A stretch of 64,000 bases of DNA, from contig NZ_QEKI01000001.1 in NCBI RefSeq assembly GCF_003096355.1, positions 372,001 through 436,000 of the forward strand, read 5' to 3'. This DNA comes from Pontibacter virosus (GTDB taxonomy: Bacteria; Bacteroidota; Bacteroidia; Cytophagales; Hymenobacteraceae). Under the pieces are notes generated by a model that saw only the letters and a list, made by a program, of their open reading frames with translations, had not been told where the DNA came from and did not search any database. Of this stretch, positions 8,136 to 17,676 are shown piece by piece. Made by a program: the position numbers and the translations under genes. Each line of letters starts with the position of its first letter. The stretch's first letter is position 1.

Positions 8136-10364
8136 TTGTTATTTAAAGATTCCCGAGACTTGAAGAAACCATCTATCCTGCTCATAACACCGCCGCTCAC
8201 GCAGCTGAACACGCCATACCCTGCCACTGCCTACATCAAAGGCTTTCTCACAAGCCAGGGCTATTCTGTTACGCAGGCGGATTTTGGCATTGAACTGGTC
8301 TTGCGCATGTTCACTAAAGATGGTTTAACCCGGATCTTCCAGGCGGTGGAAGCAGGCGAATTCGAGCTGTCTGACAACAGCCGGCGCATCGTGCGACTGA
8401 AGCGGGAGTACCTCAACACCGTTGAGCCGGTTATCCGCTTTTTGCAGAACAAGGACAACACACTGGCCCAGCAGATCAGCTATAGCCGCTATCTGCCCGA
8501 AGCCTCGCGCTTCGATCAGGTGGAAGACATCGAATGGGCTTTTGGCAGCATGGGTATAACGGACCGGGCCCGCTACCTGGCTACGCTATACCTGGAGGAC
8601 CTGGGTGACCTGATCAAAGAAACGATCTGCCCTTATTTCGCCTTTAGCCGCTATGCCGAAAAACTGGCTTTGTCGGCTACCTCCTTTGATCCATTAGAAG
8701 AGTCGCTGCAGACGGAACCGAACCTGGTGGACCAGATGCTGCTGGAGCTGCTGGAAGAGCGTCTGCAGGAAGTGCAGCCGGATGTGGTGGGCTTCTCCAT
8801 ACCTTTCCCGGGCAACCTGTACGGCGGGCTGCGACTTGCTCAATATGTAAAGCAAAAGTATCCGCACATCCATACCCTGATGGGCGGTGGCTACCCGAAC
8901 ACCGAGCTACGCACGCTCCGAGAGCCGCGTCTGTTCAAGTACATCGATTTTGTGACGCTGGATGACGGCGAAGGTCCTTGGCTGAAACTGCTCGAGTACC
9001 TACGAGGCGAGCGTCAGGTGGACTTGCTACAACGCACCTTCATGCTGCAGGACGGCCAGGTCGACTACGTCAACGGCTGTCTTGATAAAGATATTCCGCA
9101 TACCGAAGTCGGCACGCCTGACTACAGCGACCTGCCACTGCACGATTACCTGTCGGTGATAGACGTGATTAATCCGATGCACCGCCTTTGGAGCGACGGC
9201 CGCTGGAACAAGCTCACCGTCGCCCATGGCTGCTACTGGAAGCGCTGCTCGTTCTGCGACATCACCCTAGACTATATCTCCCGCTACGAAACGGCCCCGG
9301 CCACTTTGCTGGTCGACCGCATTGAGCAGATCATTGCCCAAACCGGCCAGACGGGCTTTCACTTCGTAGACGAGGCTGCGCCGCCTGCCGCCCTGCGCGA
9401 CCTGGCTATCGAACTCATTCGCCGTGGCGTGAAAATTACCTGGTGGGGAAACATACGCTTCGAAAAGACCTTTTCGCCTGACCTCTGTCGCCTGCTGGCT
9501 GCCTCGGGTTGTATTGCGGTGTCGGGTGGGCTGGAAGTAGCCTCCGACCGTTTGCTCGACCTGATGAAAAAAGGCGTTAGTATTGCCCAGGTGGCACGTG
9601 TAACTGACGGCTTTACGCAGGCCGGCATCATGGTGCACGCCTACCTCATGTATGGTTTCCCGACCCAAACGGCTCAGGAAACCATCGATTCGCTGGAAGT
9701 TGTGCGGCAGCTGTTCCTGCACGGTGTGATCCAGTCTGGTTACTGGCACCGCTTCAGCATGACGGCGCACAGCCCCGTAGGCAAGCACCCAGAGAAATTT
9801 GGTGTGGTAAAAGTTGGTCCGCCGGCGGGAGACTTCGCCAACAACGACCTCTGGCACGACGACCCGCAGGGCACCGACCACGAGCTGTTCGGCCCTGGAC
9901 TGGCTAAGGCGCTCTACAACTTCATGCATGGGGTAGGGCTGGAGGAGCCGCTCTCTTTCTGGTTCGATTTCAAAGTACCACGTGTGACCACCGACCGCAA
10001 CCTGATCGCCAAAGCCATACAGGAACCTGCCAAACCGGACAGCGAGCGCAAGTTGGCGCGTGTGTTCTGGCTGGGCAATGTGCCGGAAATCGACTTTATG
10101 ATGTACGCCAAGAAAGGCCAGACCATTGAGCGCTGCGTACTCACTTTCTACGAAAAAGCGGAGGACTTCGAGATCAAAACCACGGCGAACATCGGACAGT
10201 GGCTGCTGGAGCAGTTGACCCTACTGGCCGCTGAAGATGCGCCAGCTATGACGCTGAAGCAACTGGAAGAAACGTATCCACAAGACGCGCATCTGAACTT
10301 CGCGGAGTTTCTGGCCTCGCCGGTTTGGTTTGAGCTGCGGGAAAAGGGGCTGCTTTTACTGTAG
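8136..10364 (+). CDS. B12-binding domain radical SAM protein
   Basis: Cobalamin-dependent radical SAM enzyme. The N-terminal half (about 10-270) is a Rossmann-like B12-binding domain, including GGGYPNTELRTLREPRLF. The radical SAM core carries the iron-sulphur motif Cys366-x4-Cys371-x2-Cys374 (HGCYWKRCSFCD), one residue longer than the usual CX3CX2C, and a GGLEVASDR segment. It is 742 residues if started at TTG 8136. A second TTG at 8160 gives MKKPSILLITPP and looks the more natural start; no ATG occurs until about 8307 and a TAG at 8106 closes the frame upstream. Substrate unknown. Its nearness to the B12 uptake operon fits a cofactor user. Confidence 0.85.
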   Translation: MLFKDSRDLKKPSILLITPPLTQLNTPYPATAYIKGFLTSQGYSVTQADFGIELVLRMFTKDGLTRIFQAVEAGEFELSDNSRRIVRLKREYLNTVEPVIRFLQNKDNTLAQQISYSRYLPEASRFDQVEDIEWAFGSMGITDRARYLATLYLEDLGDLIKETICPYFAFSRYAEKLALSATSFDPLEESLQTEPNLVDQMLLELLEERLQEVQPDVVGFSIPFPGNLYGGLRLAQYVKQKYPHIHTLMGGGYPNTELRTLREPRLFKYIDFVTLDDGEGPWLKLLEYLRGERQVDLLQRTFMLQDGQVDYVNGCLDKDIPHTEVGTPDYSDLPLHDYLSVIDVINPMHRLWSDGRWNKLTVAHGCYWKRCSFCDITLDYISRYETAPATLLVDRIEQIIAQTGQTGFHFVDEAAPPAALRDLAIELIRRGVKITWWGNIRFEKTFSPDLCRLLAASGCIAVSGGLEVASDRLLDLMKKGVSIAQVARVTDGFTQAGIMVHAYLMYGFPTQTAQETIDSLEVVRQLFLHGVIQSGYWHRFSMTAHSPVGKHPEKFGVVKVGPPAGDFANNDLWHDDPQGTDHELFGPGLAKALYNFMHGVGLEEPLSFWFDFKVPRVTTDRNLIAKAIQEPAKPDSERKLARVFWLGNVPEIDFMMYAKKGQTIERCVLTFYEKAEDFEIKTTANIGQWLLEQLTLLAAEDAPAMTLKQLEETYPQDAHLNFAEFLASPVWFELREKGLLLL

Positions 10365-10437
10365 GCCGATAATAAAGGAGTTGGTAAATTCTGATTCGCT
10401 GGGTATACCTCAAACGGGCAGTATAACTTTTTAGCAT

Positions 10438-10478
10438 AAAAACAGAAATGGCGCCTTATCAGCGCCTTTTCTGTTTTT
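10438..10478 (+). terminator. rho-independent terminator
   Basis: AAACAGAAATGGCGC pairs with GCGCCTTTTCTGTTT around a short loop, with A and T flanks. It lies between the radical SAM gene and the minus-strand peptidase and may serve both. Confidence 0.75.
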
Positions 10479-10545
10479 AAACGGATCCACCGTTTCGAGT
10501 TTATTGCATCTGAATGAAAGGGCTATACCTGTGCAGTACGCCTCT

Positions 10546-12216
10546 TTAGTTCTTCATATAGCTATCCCGCACCGCCTTGAACTCAGAGCCGGCCTTCCAC
10601 TGGGGCCACTCCGAAGAACCAGCCAAACGCTGACCTACCTGGTAAAGTAGCTTCAGATCTTCGACTACCCCGTCCATTTTGTAATCAGAGTGCAGCTGAT
10701 CGGTTGCTTTGTGGTAATAGTTGGCGTAATACTCGTCGAGTTTCTTCTTGCCTGCCTCTTTGCCGCCTTCCACCAGGTCCACACCCGGCCCGATAAAGAG
10801 CGCAGGTATACCTATTTTGGCAAAGTTGAAGTGGTCAGATCGGTAGTACAGGCCCGCCTCCGGATTTTCTTCCGGCGCAATGTAACGCCCTGCCGCCTCA
10901 GCCTCCGCTGTGATATAGTCCTCCAATTCTGACTGACCTATACCATATAATACCACATCTTTGGTTTTACCGTAGGGGTTCATCATGTCCATGTTGATGT
11001 TGGCCACCGTCTTCTCTTTTGCGAATACCGGATTCTCAGCGTAGTAGGCCGATCCCCACAGCCCCTGCTCCTCTGCCGTTACGGCCAAAAAGACTACCGT
11101 ACGCTCCGGCTGCACCGACTGGGCTTTGAACGCTTTGGCAATCTCCAGCAGGCCGGCTACACCACTGGCATTGTCTACGGCTCCGTTATAGATGCTGTCT
11201 CCTGCCGCGTCGGCCTTGCCTATACCTAAGTGGTCCCAGTGACCGGTGTAGATGATGGTTTCGTCAGGGCGCGTGCTGCCGGTGATTTTGGCAATGAAGT
11301 TAGAGGTTTTGTCGTAGCGGGTCTTCACTTTCATGGAGGTACTAGCCTGCAGGTTCAGCGCGAAAGGCTTGTTGCCGGGTTTAGCTGCTTTGCTAAGCAC
11401 AGACTTATAATCCATACCTGCGGCAGCAAAAAGTTTTTCGGCGATCGGTGTCGTTACCCAACCTTCCATGGCGCAGCGATAGGTTTCTTTGCCACGGCTG
11501 TCGAGGTACATTTTGGACGTGTTCCAGTTGTTCTGCACCACCTGAAAGCCATAGCCAGCCGGCTCTGTATCGTGAATGATCAAGGCGCCTTTCGCTCCCT
11601 GACGGGCGGCCTCTTCAAATTTGTATGTCCAGCGACCGTAATAGGTCATGGCTTTGCCCTTGAACACCGCCGGGTCCTGGGTATAGAAGCCGGGGTCGTT
11701 GACCAACATCACCACAATTTTGTCTTTCACATCCAACCCTGCATAGTCGTTCCAATTGTACTCCGGCGCCACAATACCAAACCCGACAAACACCATCTCC
11801 GTGGGGTCGATGTTGACAGCCTCATCTGTACGGCGGGTCCAGATCACGTAGTCGTTGCGGCCCTCCAGCTGCATGCTTTGCTTGCCTTTGATGGTCATGT
11901 TTGGGCTGGCAGTGGTGTTTACCTCCACCATCGGCACCTCCTGGAAATAACTATCGCCATTGCCCGGCTCCACTCCCAGTGCTTTGAACTCCCGCTCCAG
12001 GTAGTCCAGCGTTTTCTGCTCGCCGGAGGTAAACGGCTTGCGTCCTTCCATATCATCAGCGGCCAGTGCAGTCAGGTAATGGCTATAGCTTTCCGTTGTA
12101 AGCGCAGCCACGGTTTCGGCACCGGCTTCTCCTGTCTCAGGGCTGGAAGACTGGCAGGCGGAAAACATACCGGCCATGAGGACAGGCAGCACAAGGGGTC
12201 TGATCTTTTTCATCAT
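10546..12216 (-). CDS. M28-family zinc aminopeptidase lipoprotein with PA domain
   Basis: Exported metallopeptidase. The signal peptide ends in a lipobox (FSAC, Cys about 21). A protease-associated insert (about 150-290, including GAKGALIIHD) precedes the M28 catalytic domain. Metal and catalytic motifs are visible: GHWDHLGIG, NGAVDNASGVAG, TAEEQGLWGS, NINMDMMNP and YRSDHFNFAKIG. At 556 residues it is normal for Bacteroidota M28 proteins. It is expected on the periplasmic face or the cell surface and to trim N-terminal residues from peptides. It is transcribed alone; the shared hairpin at 10438 lies downstream. Confidence 0.9.
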   Translation of the reverse strand: MMKKIRPLVLPVLMAGMFSACQSSSPETGEAGAETVAALTTESYSHYLTALAADDMEGRKPFTSGEQKTLDYLEREFKALGVEPGNGDSYFQEVPMVEVNTTASPNMTIKGKQSMQLEGRNDYVIWTRRTDEAVNIDPTEMVFVGFGIVAPEYNWNDYAGLDVKDKIVVMLVNDPGFYTQDPAVFKGKAMTYYGRWTYKFEEAARQGAKGALIIHDTEPAGYGFQVVQNNWNTSKMYLDSRGKETYRCAMEGWVTTPIAEKLFAAAGMDYKSVLSKAAKPGNKPFALNLQASTSMKVKTRYDKTSNFIAKITGSTRPDETIIYTGHWDHLGIGKADAAGDSIYNGAVDNASGVAGLLEIAKAFKAQSVQPERTVVFLAVTAEEQGLWGSAYYAENPVFAKEKTVANINMDMMNPYGKTKDVVLYGIGQSELEDYITAEAEAAGRYIAPEENPEAGLYYRSDHFNFAKIGIPALFIGPGVDLVEGGKEAGKKKLDEYYANYYHKATDQLHSDYKMDGVVEDLKLLYQVGQRLAGSSEWPQWKAGSEFKAVRDSYMKN

Positions 12217-12521
12217 AGTGAATGTAGATTGATTGAATTGGCAGTAGCTGCTAAGGTATAGCAGCTACTGAAGTGTTAAAGTACATAAAGCTAATCAAGA
12301 AAAAAAGAAACTCGGTTTGGGCCATACCTTATACCTTATTGCTGCGTAGCCAGCTCCTACTCATACCTCTCAAGAAAATCACCAGGTATAGCAACAGCCT
12401 TTGGAATAGACACACGTGGCTGGAACACAACGCGAGGTCAGGTAGAGTCACAGCATCACTAAAAGCAAAAAGCACCCACAACTTATCGCCGTGGGTGCTT
12501 CTCCATTTGTAATCCTATACC
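12217..12521. other. intergenic region between the M28 peptidase and uvrB
   Basis: About 305 bases. It holds the uvrB terminator (12470-12500) and four copies of the TATACC/GGTATA core, including CTATACCT at 12512. A plus-strand frame at 12273-12512 lacks domains, ends inside the terminator hairpin and is not believed. No TAnnTTTG box is clear for the peptidase. Confidence 0.5.
12470..12500 (-). terminator. terminator of uvrB
   Basis: AAGCACCCAC pairs perfectly with GTGGGTGCTT around an 11-base loop; preceding A residues give the U run on the minus strand, 22 bases after the uvrB stop. Confidence 0.75.
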
Positions 12522-14549
12522 TTAATCACGCTTTGATTTGAGCAACTGCCGTAATTCCGCCAGTTCGTCGCGGTACTTGGCGGCTTGCAGGAAGTCGAGG
12601 TCTTTGGCAGCGGCTTCCATTTGCTTCTCAGTTTTCTTGATCAGCTTTTCGAGTTCGTCGCGCTTCATCATCTGAATCACCGGTTCTGCTGCAAGCGACA
12701 CTTCATCCGGACCAGCGTACATCTTCACTTCCTTCTTCTTAGAGTCCGCTACGGATGTCTGCTCAAAGATCTCATCCTTCGTTTTGAGGATGGTGCGCGG
12801 CGTGATGCCGTGCTCTTCGTTGTAGGCCATCTGCGTCGCGCGACGGCGGGTGGTTTCGTCAATCGCTCGTTGCATGGAGCCGGTGATGCGGTCGGCATAC
12901 ATAATCACACGTCCACGCTCGTTACGGGCGGCGCGTCCCATGGTCTGGATCAGGGAGCGCTGGTCACGCAGGAAGCCTTCTTTATCGGCATCGAGGATGG
13001 CTACCAAACTTACCTCCGGCAAGTCAAGACCTTCACGCAGGAGGTTCACCCCTACCAGCACATCGATCTCACCTAGGCGCAGTTCACGCAGGATTTCCAC
13101 CCGGTCCAGTGTCTTCACCTCCGAGTGCAGGTATTTTACTTTTATGTTGAGGCGATCCATGTACTTGGTCAGCTCCTCAGACATCCGCTTGGTCAGGGTT
13201 GTCACCAGCACGCGCTCATTGCGCTTGATGCGCTCGTCTACCTCATCCAGCAGGTCATCCACCTGGTTAGCACTTGGCCGTATCTCGATCTCCGGATCCA
13301 GCAAGCCGGTCGGACGGATGATCTGCTCTACAATCACTCCTTCGGATTTCTGTATTTCGTAGTCGCCTGGGGTAGCGCTCACAAACACCACCTGGTGCAT
13401 CAGGCTCTCGAACTCGTTGAAGGTGAGAGGGCGGTTGTCCATGGCGGCCGGCAAACGGAAGCCATACTCTACCAGTGCCACTTTGCGGGAGCGGTCACCG
13501 CCCCACATGGCGCGTACCTGCGGCACGGTTACGTGGCTCTCGTCTATCACCATCAGGAAATCGTCGGGGAAGTAGTCGAGCAAACAGAAGGGACGTGCGC
13601 CCGGGGAGCGGCGGTCGAAATAGCGGGAGTAGTTTTCTATACCGGAGCAGTAGCCCAGTTCACGGATCATCTCCAGGTCAAACTCGGTGCGCTCCTTGAT
13701 ACGCTTGGCCTCCACCGGACGGTCCTCTTTCAGGAAGTAGTCGTGCTGCGCCACCATGTCGTACTGTATCTCGTGAATAGCCTGCTGCAGCGTGTCCTTG
13801 CCTGTCACGAAGAGGTTAGCCGGGTAGAGCGTCACAGCCTTTTCATCGGCTATCTTCTTGCCCGACACCGGATCGATGCGGTGGATTTGCTCCAACTCGT
13901 CGCCGAAGAAGTAGAGTCGGTAGGCAAAGTCGGCATAGGCCGGAAAGATATCCACCGTGTCGCCCTTCACGCGAAATGTTCCACGTGTGAACTCTGCCTC
14001 GGTGCGGCTGTAGAGGATCTGCACAAAGGTATAGAGCAGGTTATTGCGGCTATACTTCTGGCCCGGCGCCAGGTAGATCACGTTCTTGCCGAACTCCTCC
14101 GGGTTACCGATACCGTAGATACACGACACCGATGCCACCACAATCACATCGCGACGCCCCGAAAGCAAAGCGGAAGTAGTGTGCAGACGCAGCTTTTCGA
14201 TTTCCTCATTGATTTGCAGATCCTTCTCGATGAATACATCCGAAGAGGCAATGTAGGCCTCCGGCTGGTAGTAGTCGTAGTACGAAATAAAGTATTCGAC
14301 CGCATTGTCGGGAAAGAACTGCTTAAACTCACCGTACAGCTGCGCGGCCAGTGTTTTGTTGTGGCAAAGTACCAGCGTTGGCTTGCCGGTATTCTTTATC
14401 ACGTTGGCCATGGTAAAGGTCTTGCCCGTACCTGTGGCACCCAGCAGCACCTGTACCGGCTCTCCGTTGTTGATGCCCTGCGTAAGTTGGTCGATCGCTT
14501 TTGGCTGGTCGCCGGTTGGTTGAAATTCTGATGTTAGCTTAAAATCCAT
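12522..14549 (-). CDS. uvrB: excinuclease ABC subunit B
   Basis: Central helicase-like subunit of nucleotide excision repair, which verifies damage delivered by UvrA and recruits UvrC. Its 675 residues match the family. Walker A GATGTGKT lies at 37-44, the beta-hairpin region [11 protein letters not shown] near 92-102, DESHVTVPQ in the helicase core, the conserved [14 protein letters not shown] segment, and a C-terminal UVR coiled-coil (about 630-668) for UvrC contact. Start [19 protein letters not shown] is the standard N-terminus. It lies between two hairpins, so is probably transcribed alone. A 468-codon frame on the opposite strand is a mirror. Confidence 0.98.
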   Translation of the reverse strand: MDFKLTSEFQPTGDQPKAIDQLTQGINNGEPVQVLLGATGTGKTFTMANVIKNTGKPTLVLCHNKTLAAQLYGEFKQFFPDNAVEYFISYYDYYQPEAYIASSDVFIEKDLQINEEIEKLRLHTTSALLSGRRDVIVVASVSCIYGIGNPEEFGKNVIYLAPGQKYSRNNLLYTFVQILYSRTEAEFTRGTFRVKGDTVDIFPAYADFAYRLYFFGDELEQIHRIDPVSGKKIADEKAVTLYPANLFVTGKDTLQQAIHEIQYDMVAQHDYFLKEDRPVEAKRIKERTEFDLEMIRELGYCSGIENYSRYFDRRSPGARPFCLLDYFPDDFLMVIDESHVTVPQVRAMWGGDRSRKVALVEYGFRLPAAMDNRPLTFNEFESLMHQVVFVSATPGDYEIQKSEGVIVEQIIRPTGLLDPEIEIRPSANQVDDLLDEVDERIKRNERVLVTTLTKRMSEELTKYMDRLNIKVKYLHSEVKTLDRVEILRELRLGEIDVLVGVNLLREGLDLPEVSLVAILDADKEGFLRDQRSLIQTMGRAARNERGRVIMYADRITGSMQRAIDETTRRRATQMAYNEEHGITPRTILKTKDEIFEQTSVADSKKKEVKMYAGPDEVSLAAEPVIQMMKRDELEKLIKKTEKQMEAAAKDLDFLQAAKYRDELAELRQLLKSKRD

Positions 14550-14659
14550 TCGTTGGTTTTAGGACTTGTAAAGATATACTATAACATGAAAAATGGACTG
14601 TAAGTTTAGCCTTTGTCAATATAATAGTAGTCACGACACGCATACCCCGGAAACAAAAA

Positions 14660-14678
14660 ACCTGCTCTGAGAGCAGGT
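14660..14678 (-). terminator. terminator of the 122-aa lipoprotein gene
   Basis: ACCTGCTC and GAGCAGGT pair perfectly around a three-base loop; six A residues just before become the U run on the minus strand. Confidence 0.75.
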
Positions 14679-14738
14679 CTTTGCATGTTTAACTATTCCT
14701 AACAATTAATATAAATTAGGCACTCTGTAAAAACTGTT

Positions 14739-15107
14739 TTACTCATCTGAACAAACCTGTTTTACCCGCACCGGCGGAAACATCATGTAGATAGCGGTAC
14801 ACAATGGTCCGTACTCAGTGTTGCGCTCAAGGGAAAGATACGCTACTTTACCGGAGTGCCTTAATGACTCGGGCAGGTTGTCGGTGGTTACAAAACCGCT
14901 CTGCAATTGCCCTATGTACTGGTTGCTGCGTTGCTCACCTGTACCGTCGGTATCCATAATCTGGAGAACATACCATCCGGCTTCGCAATCGGGGCCCACC
15001 ACCTCTACCTGCAGGCAGGCCGGAACTACCTCTTCCTGATCAGCGCAGCTTACAAGCAGCAGCGCCAGCAGCAGGTATAGCACAACAAGGGACAGGACAC
15101 TTTTCAT
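14739..15107 (-). CDS. lipoprotein of unknown function, 122 aa
   Basis: A strong hydrophobic signal peptide ends in the lipobox LLVSC (Cys about residue 21), followed by about 100 residues with four further Cys (ACLQVEVVGPDCEAGWY, GPLCTAIY, KQVCSDE) that could form two disulphides in the periplasm or on the surface. No family recognised. It lies upstream of uvrB on the same strand but is separated from it by the hairpin at 14660. Confidence 0.75.
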   Translation of the reverse strand: MKSVLSLVVLYLLLALLLVSCADQEEVVPACLQVEVVGPDCEAGWYVLQIMDTDGTGEQRSNQYIGQLQSGFVTTDNLPESLRHSGKVAYLSLERNTEYGPLCTAIYMMFPPVRVKQVCSDE

Positions 15108-15229
15108 AGTTTTATGTTGTACTAACGGCGTTGGTGAGCAGGGCTACCCAACGCGGGCATCGATTGCCGGACTGTTGGATGTTTAGTCTTCTTCATCTGC
15201 CAGCACCTTTGCGCTGCATTGGGAGCCCC

Positions 15230-15688
15230 CTATCTGTATAAATAATAAGTATCTGTAAAAATGGCACTTGGGTCAGAACCGTAATATGTTCCCTCGAGCA
15301 CCAGCATGCGCTGGTCGCGATGCAGGACATTGAACCGGGCTGACCACCCAAAATTGCTCAGCACAAACGAATTGGGCTGGGAGTAGTCGGCTTTAAAACT
15401 GTCGCGGTACACGCTCTTGGTACCTTGCTGGCTTGCCCGCTGCAGAAAAGCACTGTCAGCCTTGAATTCAAAGTAGTCATTCGCAGTGCCTGTGTACATC
15501 ACCGAGGTGCAGTTACCGCTTCGGCACAGTTTGTTGTTCACGCGCTCAATACGCCACTTGCCCTGAACCGACTCGCGCAGCCCGCTTTCAATTATAACTG
15601 GTTGCATGTCTTCATCTGATTTTGCGCAGCCTGTCGCCAGCCCCAACAGGACGATGGCCATAGCCGCAAGTCCCAACATCTTTTTCAT
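15230..15688 (-). CDS. lipoprotein, lipocalin-like fold possible, 152 aa
   Basis: I start at ATG 15688: MKKMLGLAAMAIVLLGLATGC is a clean lipoprotein signal with Cys21; the frame extends upstream but adds a nonsense N-terminus. The mature part (SVQGKWRIERVNN, FEFKADSAF, LVLEGTYYG) resembles small Bacteroidota lipocalin-like lipoproteins that begin with a GxW motif. The same 31-bp promoter motif found in front of the ECF sigma gene lies upstream at 15914-15944, so it is probably a target of that sigma factor (inference). A possible 31-residue lipoprotein frame lies between. Confidence 0.75.
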   Translation of the reverse strand: MKKMLGLAAMAIVLLGLATGCAKSDEDMQPVIIESGLRESVQGKWRIERVNNKLCRSGNCTSVMYTGTANDYFEFKADSAFLQRASQQGTKSVYRDSFKADYSQPNSFVLSNFGWSARFNVLHRDQRMLVLEGTYYGSDPSAIFTDTYYLYR

Positions 15689-15705
15689 AGTATAGAAGGC
15701 GCTGC

Positions 15706-15801
15706 TTAGTAGGCGCCCAATAAGGAATTGTCTGGCATCGCGCAGCCCGAGAGCAGCACAGAAAGTAGTAAAAGCGCCAGCAATACATACCACCCTGACA
15801 T
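15706..15801 (-). CDS. possible tiny lipoprotein, 31 aa
   Basis: The frame beginning MSGWYVLLALLLLS carries a hydrophobic core and a lipobox (LLSGC) followed by only about ten residues. It lies 17 bases upstream of the larger lipoprotein gene and inside the transcript predicted from the motif at 15914. A longer version from ATG 15894 would give 62 residues. No homologue is recognised; it may be a real microprotein or a chance frame. Confidence 0.3.
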   Translation of the reverse strand: MSGWYVLLALLLLSVLLSGCAMPDNSLLGAY

Positions 15802-15913
15802 ATTTTCACGGCCGGCAGCCACCAGGGCAACCAGGGTCTGTAGAACGGATCTCATGAGCAGCATCATTTGCATAGCGCTTTTATCTAAAATCAACCAATC
15901 ACTTTACACTTAC

Positions 15914-15944
15914 ATGATTCCGATAGGCGCCAAATGGTTGCAAG
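15914..15944 (-). promoter_or_regulatory. predicted ECF-type promoter, copy B
   Basis: Read on the minus strand: CTTGCAACCATT, six bases, CTAT, one base, GGAATCAT. The same blocks with identical spacing occur upstream of the ECF sigma gene at 18265-18295. A GCAACC-like -35 element fits what is known of ECF promoters. It points toward the lipoprotein genes at 15801 and 15688. Confidence 0.6.
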
Positions 15945-15966
15945 GCATTTTAAAAAAAATCAGAAA

Positions 15967-17676
15967 TTATTTTCGGGAGCTGCTCAACTGGTAGTTAAGG
16001 CTCATGTTCATGCCGATTGTATAGGGTTTTCCCTGCGGTGCGGCGGCTTTGTCCGGATCCGCTACCAAGGTGTTGAAGTAATTGCGTACTTCCGGTCCGA
16101 GTGCCAGTGTCAGGTTGGGAGAAATGCGCTTGCCAACGCCCACAGAGCCATTACCTGAGAACTGTACCTGGCGGAAAGGAGAGTCGTTGTCGCTGGCCGT
16201 ATAACTTACAGACTGCACCTCCGGGTTAGTGGTCTTCACGCTCGACTCCAGCAGGAAGTTGGCGGCCACGCCCGCTGCTGCATACACAAACCAGTCTTTG
16301 CTGAGGTCATGTTCATACTGCAAGCCTACCGGCACGGTCAGGTGGCGGTACTGGTACTCCGTGTTGAACGAGTCGCCGGTGCGGGCTACGCTCACGGAGT
16401 CAGACGAAAAACCATCGTTGAGCGACGACACAAAGAAGGTGGATGGGCTGAGCTCGTAACGTTCATTGGAGCGAGGCTTCACCCAGAACTGGCGCACGAT
16501 AAAGTTGGACTTCGAGCGTGACCTGCTCTCGCTATAGCCTATACCTGTCAGCAGCTTAAACTTCTCCTTCAGCTTAAAGCCGGCTTTCGCCTCCACTGCA
16601 TAGGAGTAGGCCGGTTGCGTGCTCTCCTCAAACTCTTCGCGGGCAGCTGATATATTCTGAAAAGACTCCTGCGAAGCATTAACGCTCGGTCCTGACGCTG
16701 CAATGCTGAACATATTTCTGTTGTTGGAGCTTGGCATCGCAAGTGGGTCTGGCAAACCAATGTTCTGTTCGAACACAGCAGGCACATAAGCCAAGTTCAG
16801 GCTCCAGCGGCTGTCTCCTTTCATTGCTGCTTCCACGGTCTTCGATTGCTGGGCTGCCAATGTGCTCTGAGCCGTCTCCGATGACTGTTGTGCCTGCTGG
16901 CGGCTGGCCTGGTGCGCCTCGCTCATCTCGGCAAACGACTGCGGCTTGGCTGCTAACGACCGGTTACCTAATGGATATTGCTGCTTTGTTGTTGGCGTGT
17001 TGCTTCCGAACGTGACAGTTATGCTCTCCCAGGTAATGATTTGAGTATAGCGGGTACCTGGCGCAAAGAGATTGCCCTGCGTAGAAGCTGGACCATTGCC
17101 TGGGAAGCCACCCGACACATAGCCTCGGCTACGGCCCGGCATTGGCGTGTAGCCCAGGTATGGACTGTAGCCCGGCGACACGTTGTAATAATCACCTGCC
17201 TGTGGGCCATCGTTAAGTGCAGTTGAAGCGGCAGCAACCGGGCCTTTGCTCTGGCGCATACCTGATGCACGAGCCACCCGTTGGGTGCCTGCGGTTTCTT
17301 TCGGGCTATAAGCCATGGCGGCTGACTCCTCTTGCTGTGTGGCATAGGCTTTCATGGCTTCCTCTACGGTTACAGGCGCTGTAGCTTGTTTGGTTACTGG
17401 CAGGGCGGCCATACCTGGCTGCGCTCCAGGCTGGTTCATGCTATCGCTGTAGTTATAGGCTAACAGCGCACCGGTAAGGGCAAACAGCACAAAGCAGGCG
17501 GCGGCCAGCTGCCGGTAAAACAGCGCCCGCTTTTTGTAGTCCTTGTTTTCCTGCACGGTCAGGTCATGGTCGATACGGGCCCATAGGTCCGGGGCAGGCC
17601 TGGCCTCAGCATCGAACAGGCGGCGCTGGAATTCGTCTTCCAGGGAGTTTCGCTTATGGTTATTGGCTGATGACAT
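15967..17676 (-). CDS. anti-sigma-like protein fused to outer-membrane beta-barrel domain
   Basis: A 569-residue protein started at ATG 17676, 17 bases inside the end of the sigma-factor gene, so the two are translationally coupled. An N-terminal cytoplasmic segment (1-50, with DLWARIDHDL typical of Bacteroidota anti-sigma proteins) precedes one membrane helix (about 56-75). A long Q/S/A/T-rich periplasmic linker (about 80-330) follows, then a C-terminal domain (about 370-569) with alternating strands and YSYAVEAKAGFKLK/GKRISPNLTLALGPEV features of PorT-type outer-membrane barrels. The likely role is to hold the partner sigma factor until an envelope signal is sensed; this is inferred from gene order and layout. 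Confidence 0.7.
   Translation of the reverse strand: MSSANNHKRNSLEDEFQRRLFDAEARPAPDLWARIDHDLTVQENKDYKKRALFYRQLAAACFVLFALTGALLAYNYSDSMNQPGAQPGMAALPVTKQATAPVTVEEAMKAYATQQEESAAMAYSPKETAGTQRVARASGMRQSKGPVAAASTALNDGPQAGDYYNVSPGYSPYLGYTPMPGRSRGYVSGGFPGNGPASTQGNLFAPGTRYTQIITWESITVTFGSNTPTTKQQYPLGNRSLAAKPQSFAEMSEAHQASRQQAQQSSETAQSTLAAQQSKTVEAAMKGDSRWSLNLAYVPAVFEQNIGLPDPLAMPSSNNRNMFSIAASGPSVNASQESFQNISAAREEFEESTQPAYSYAVEAKAGFKLKEKFKLLTGIGYSESRSRSKSNFIVRQFWVKPRSNERYELSPSTFFVSSLNDGFSSDSVSVARTGDSFNTEYQYRHLTVPVGLQYEHDLSKDWFVYAAAGVAANFLLESSVKTTNPEVQSVSYTASDNDSPFRQVQFSGNGSVGVGKRISPNLTLALGPEVRNYFNTLVADPDKAAAPQGKPYTIGMNMSLNYQLSSSRK

Noticed and set aside
11230..12261. 343-codon frame opposite the M28 peptidase
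   Set aside because: Antisense shadow; the peptidase has clear metal-binding motifs.
12273..12512. 79-aa frame upstream of the M28 gene
   Set aside because: Runs through the uvrB terminator, no domain, no promoter.
13125..14531. 468-codon open frame opposite uvrB
   Set aside because: Mirror of a conserved gene; sequence has no domain pattern and uvrB is certain.
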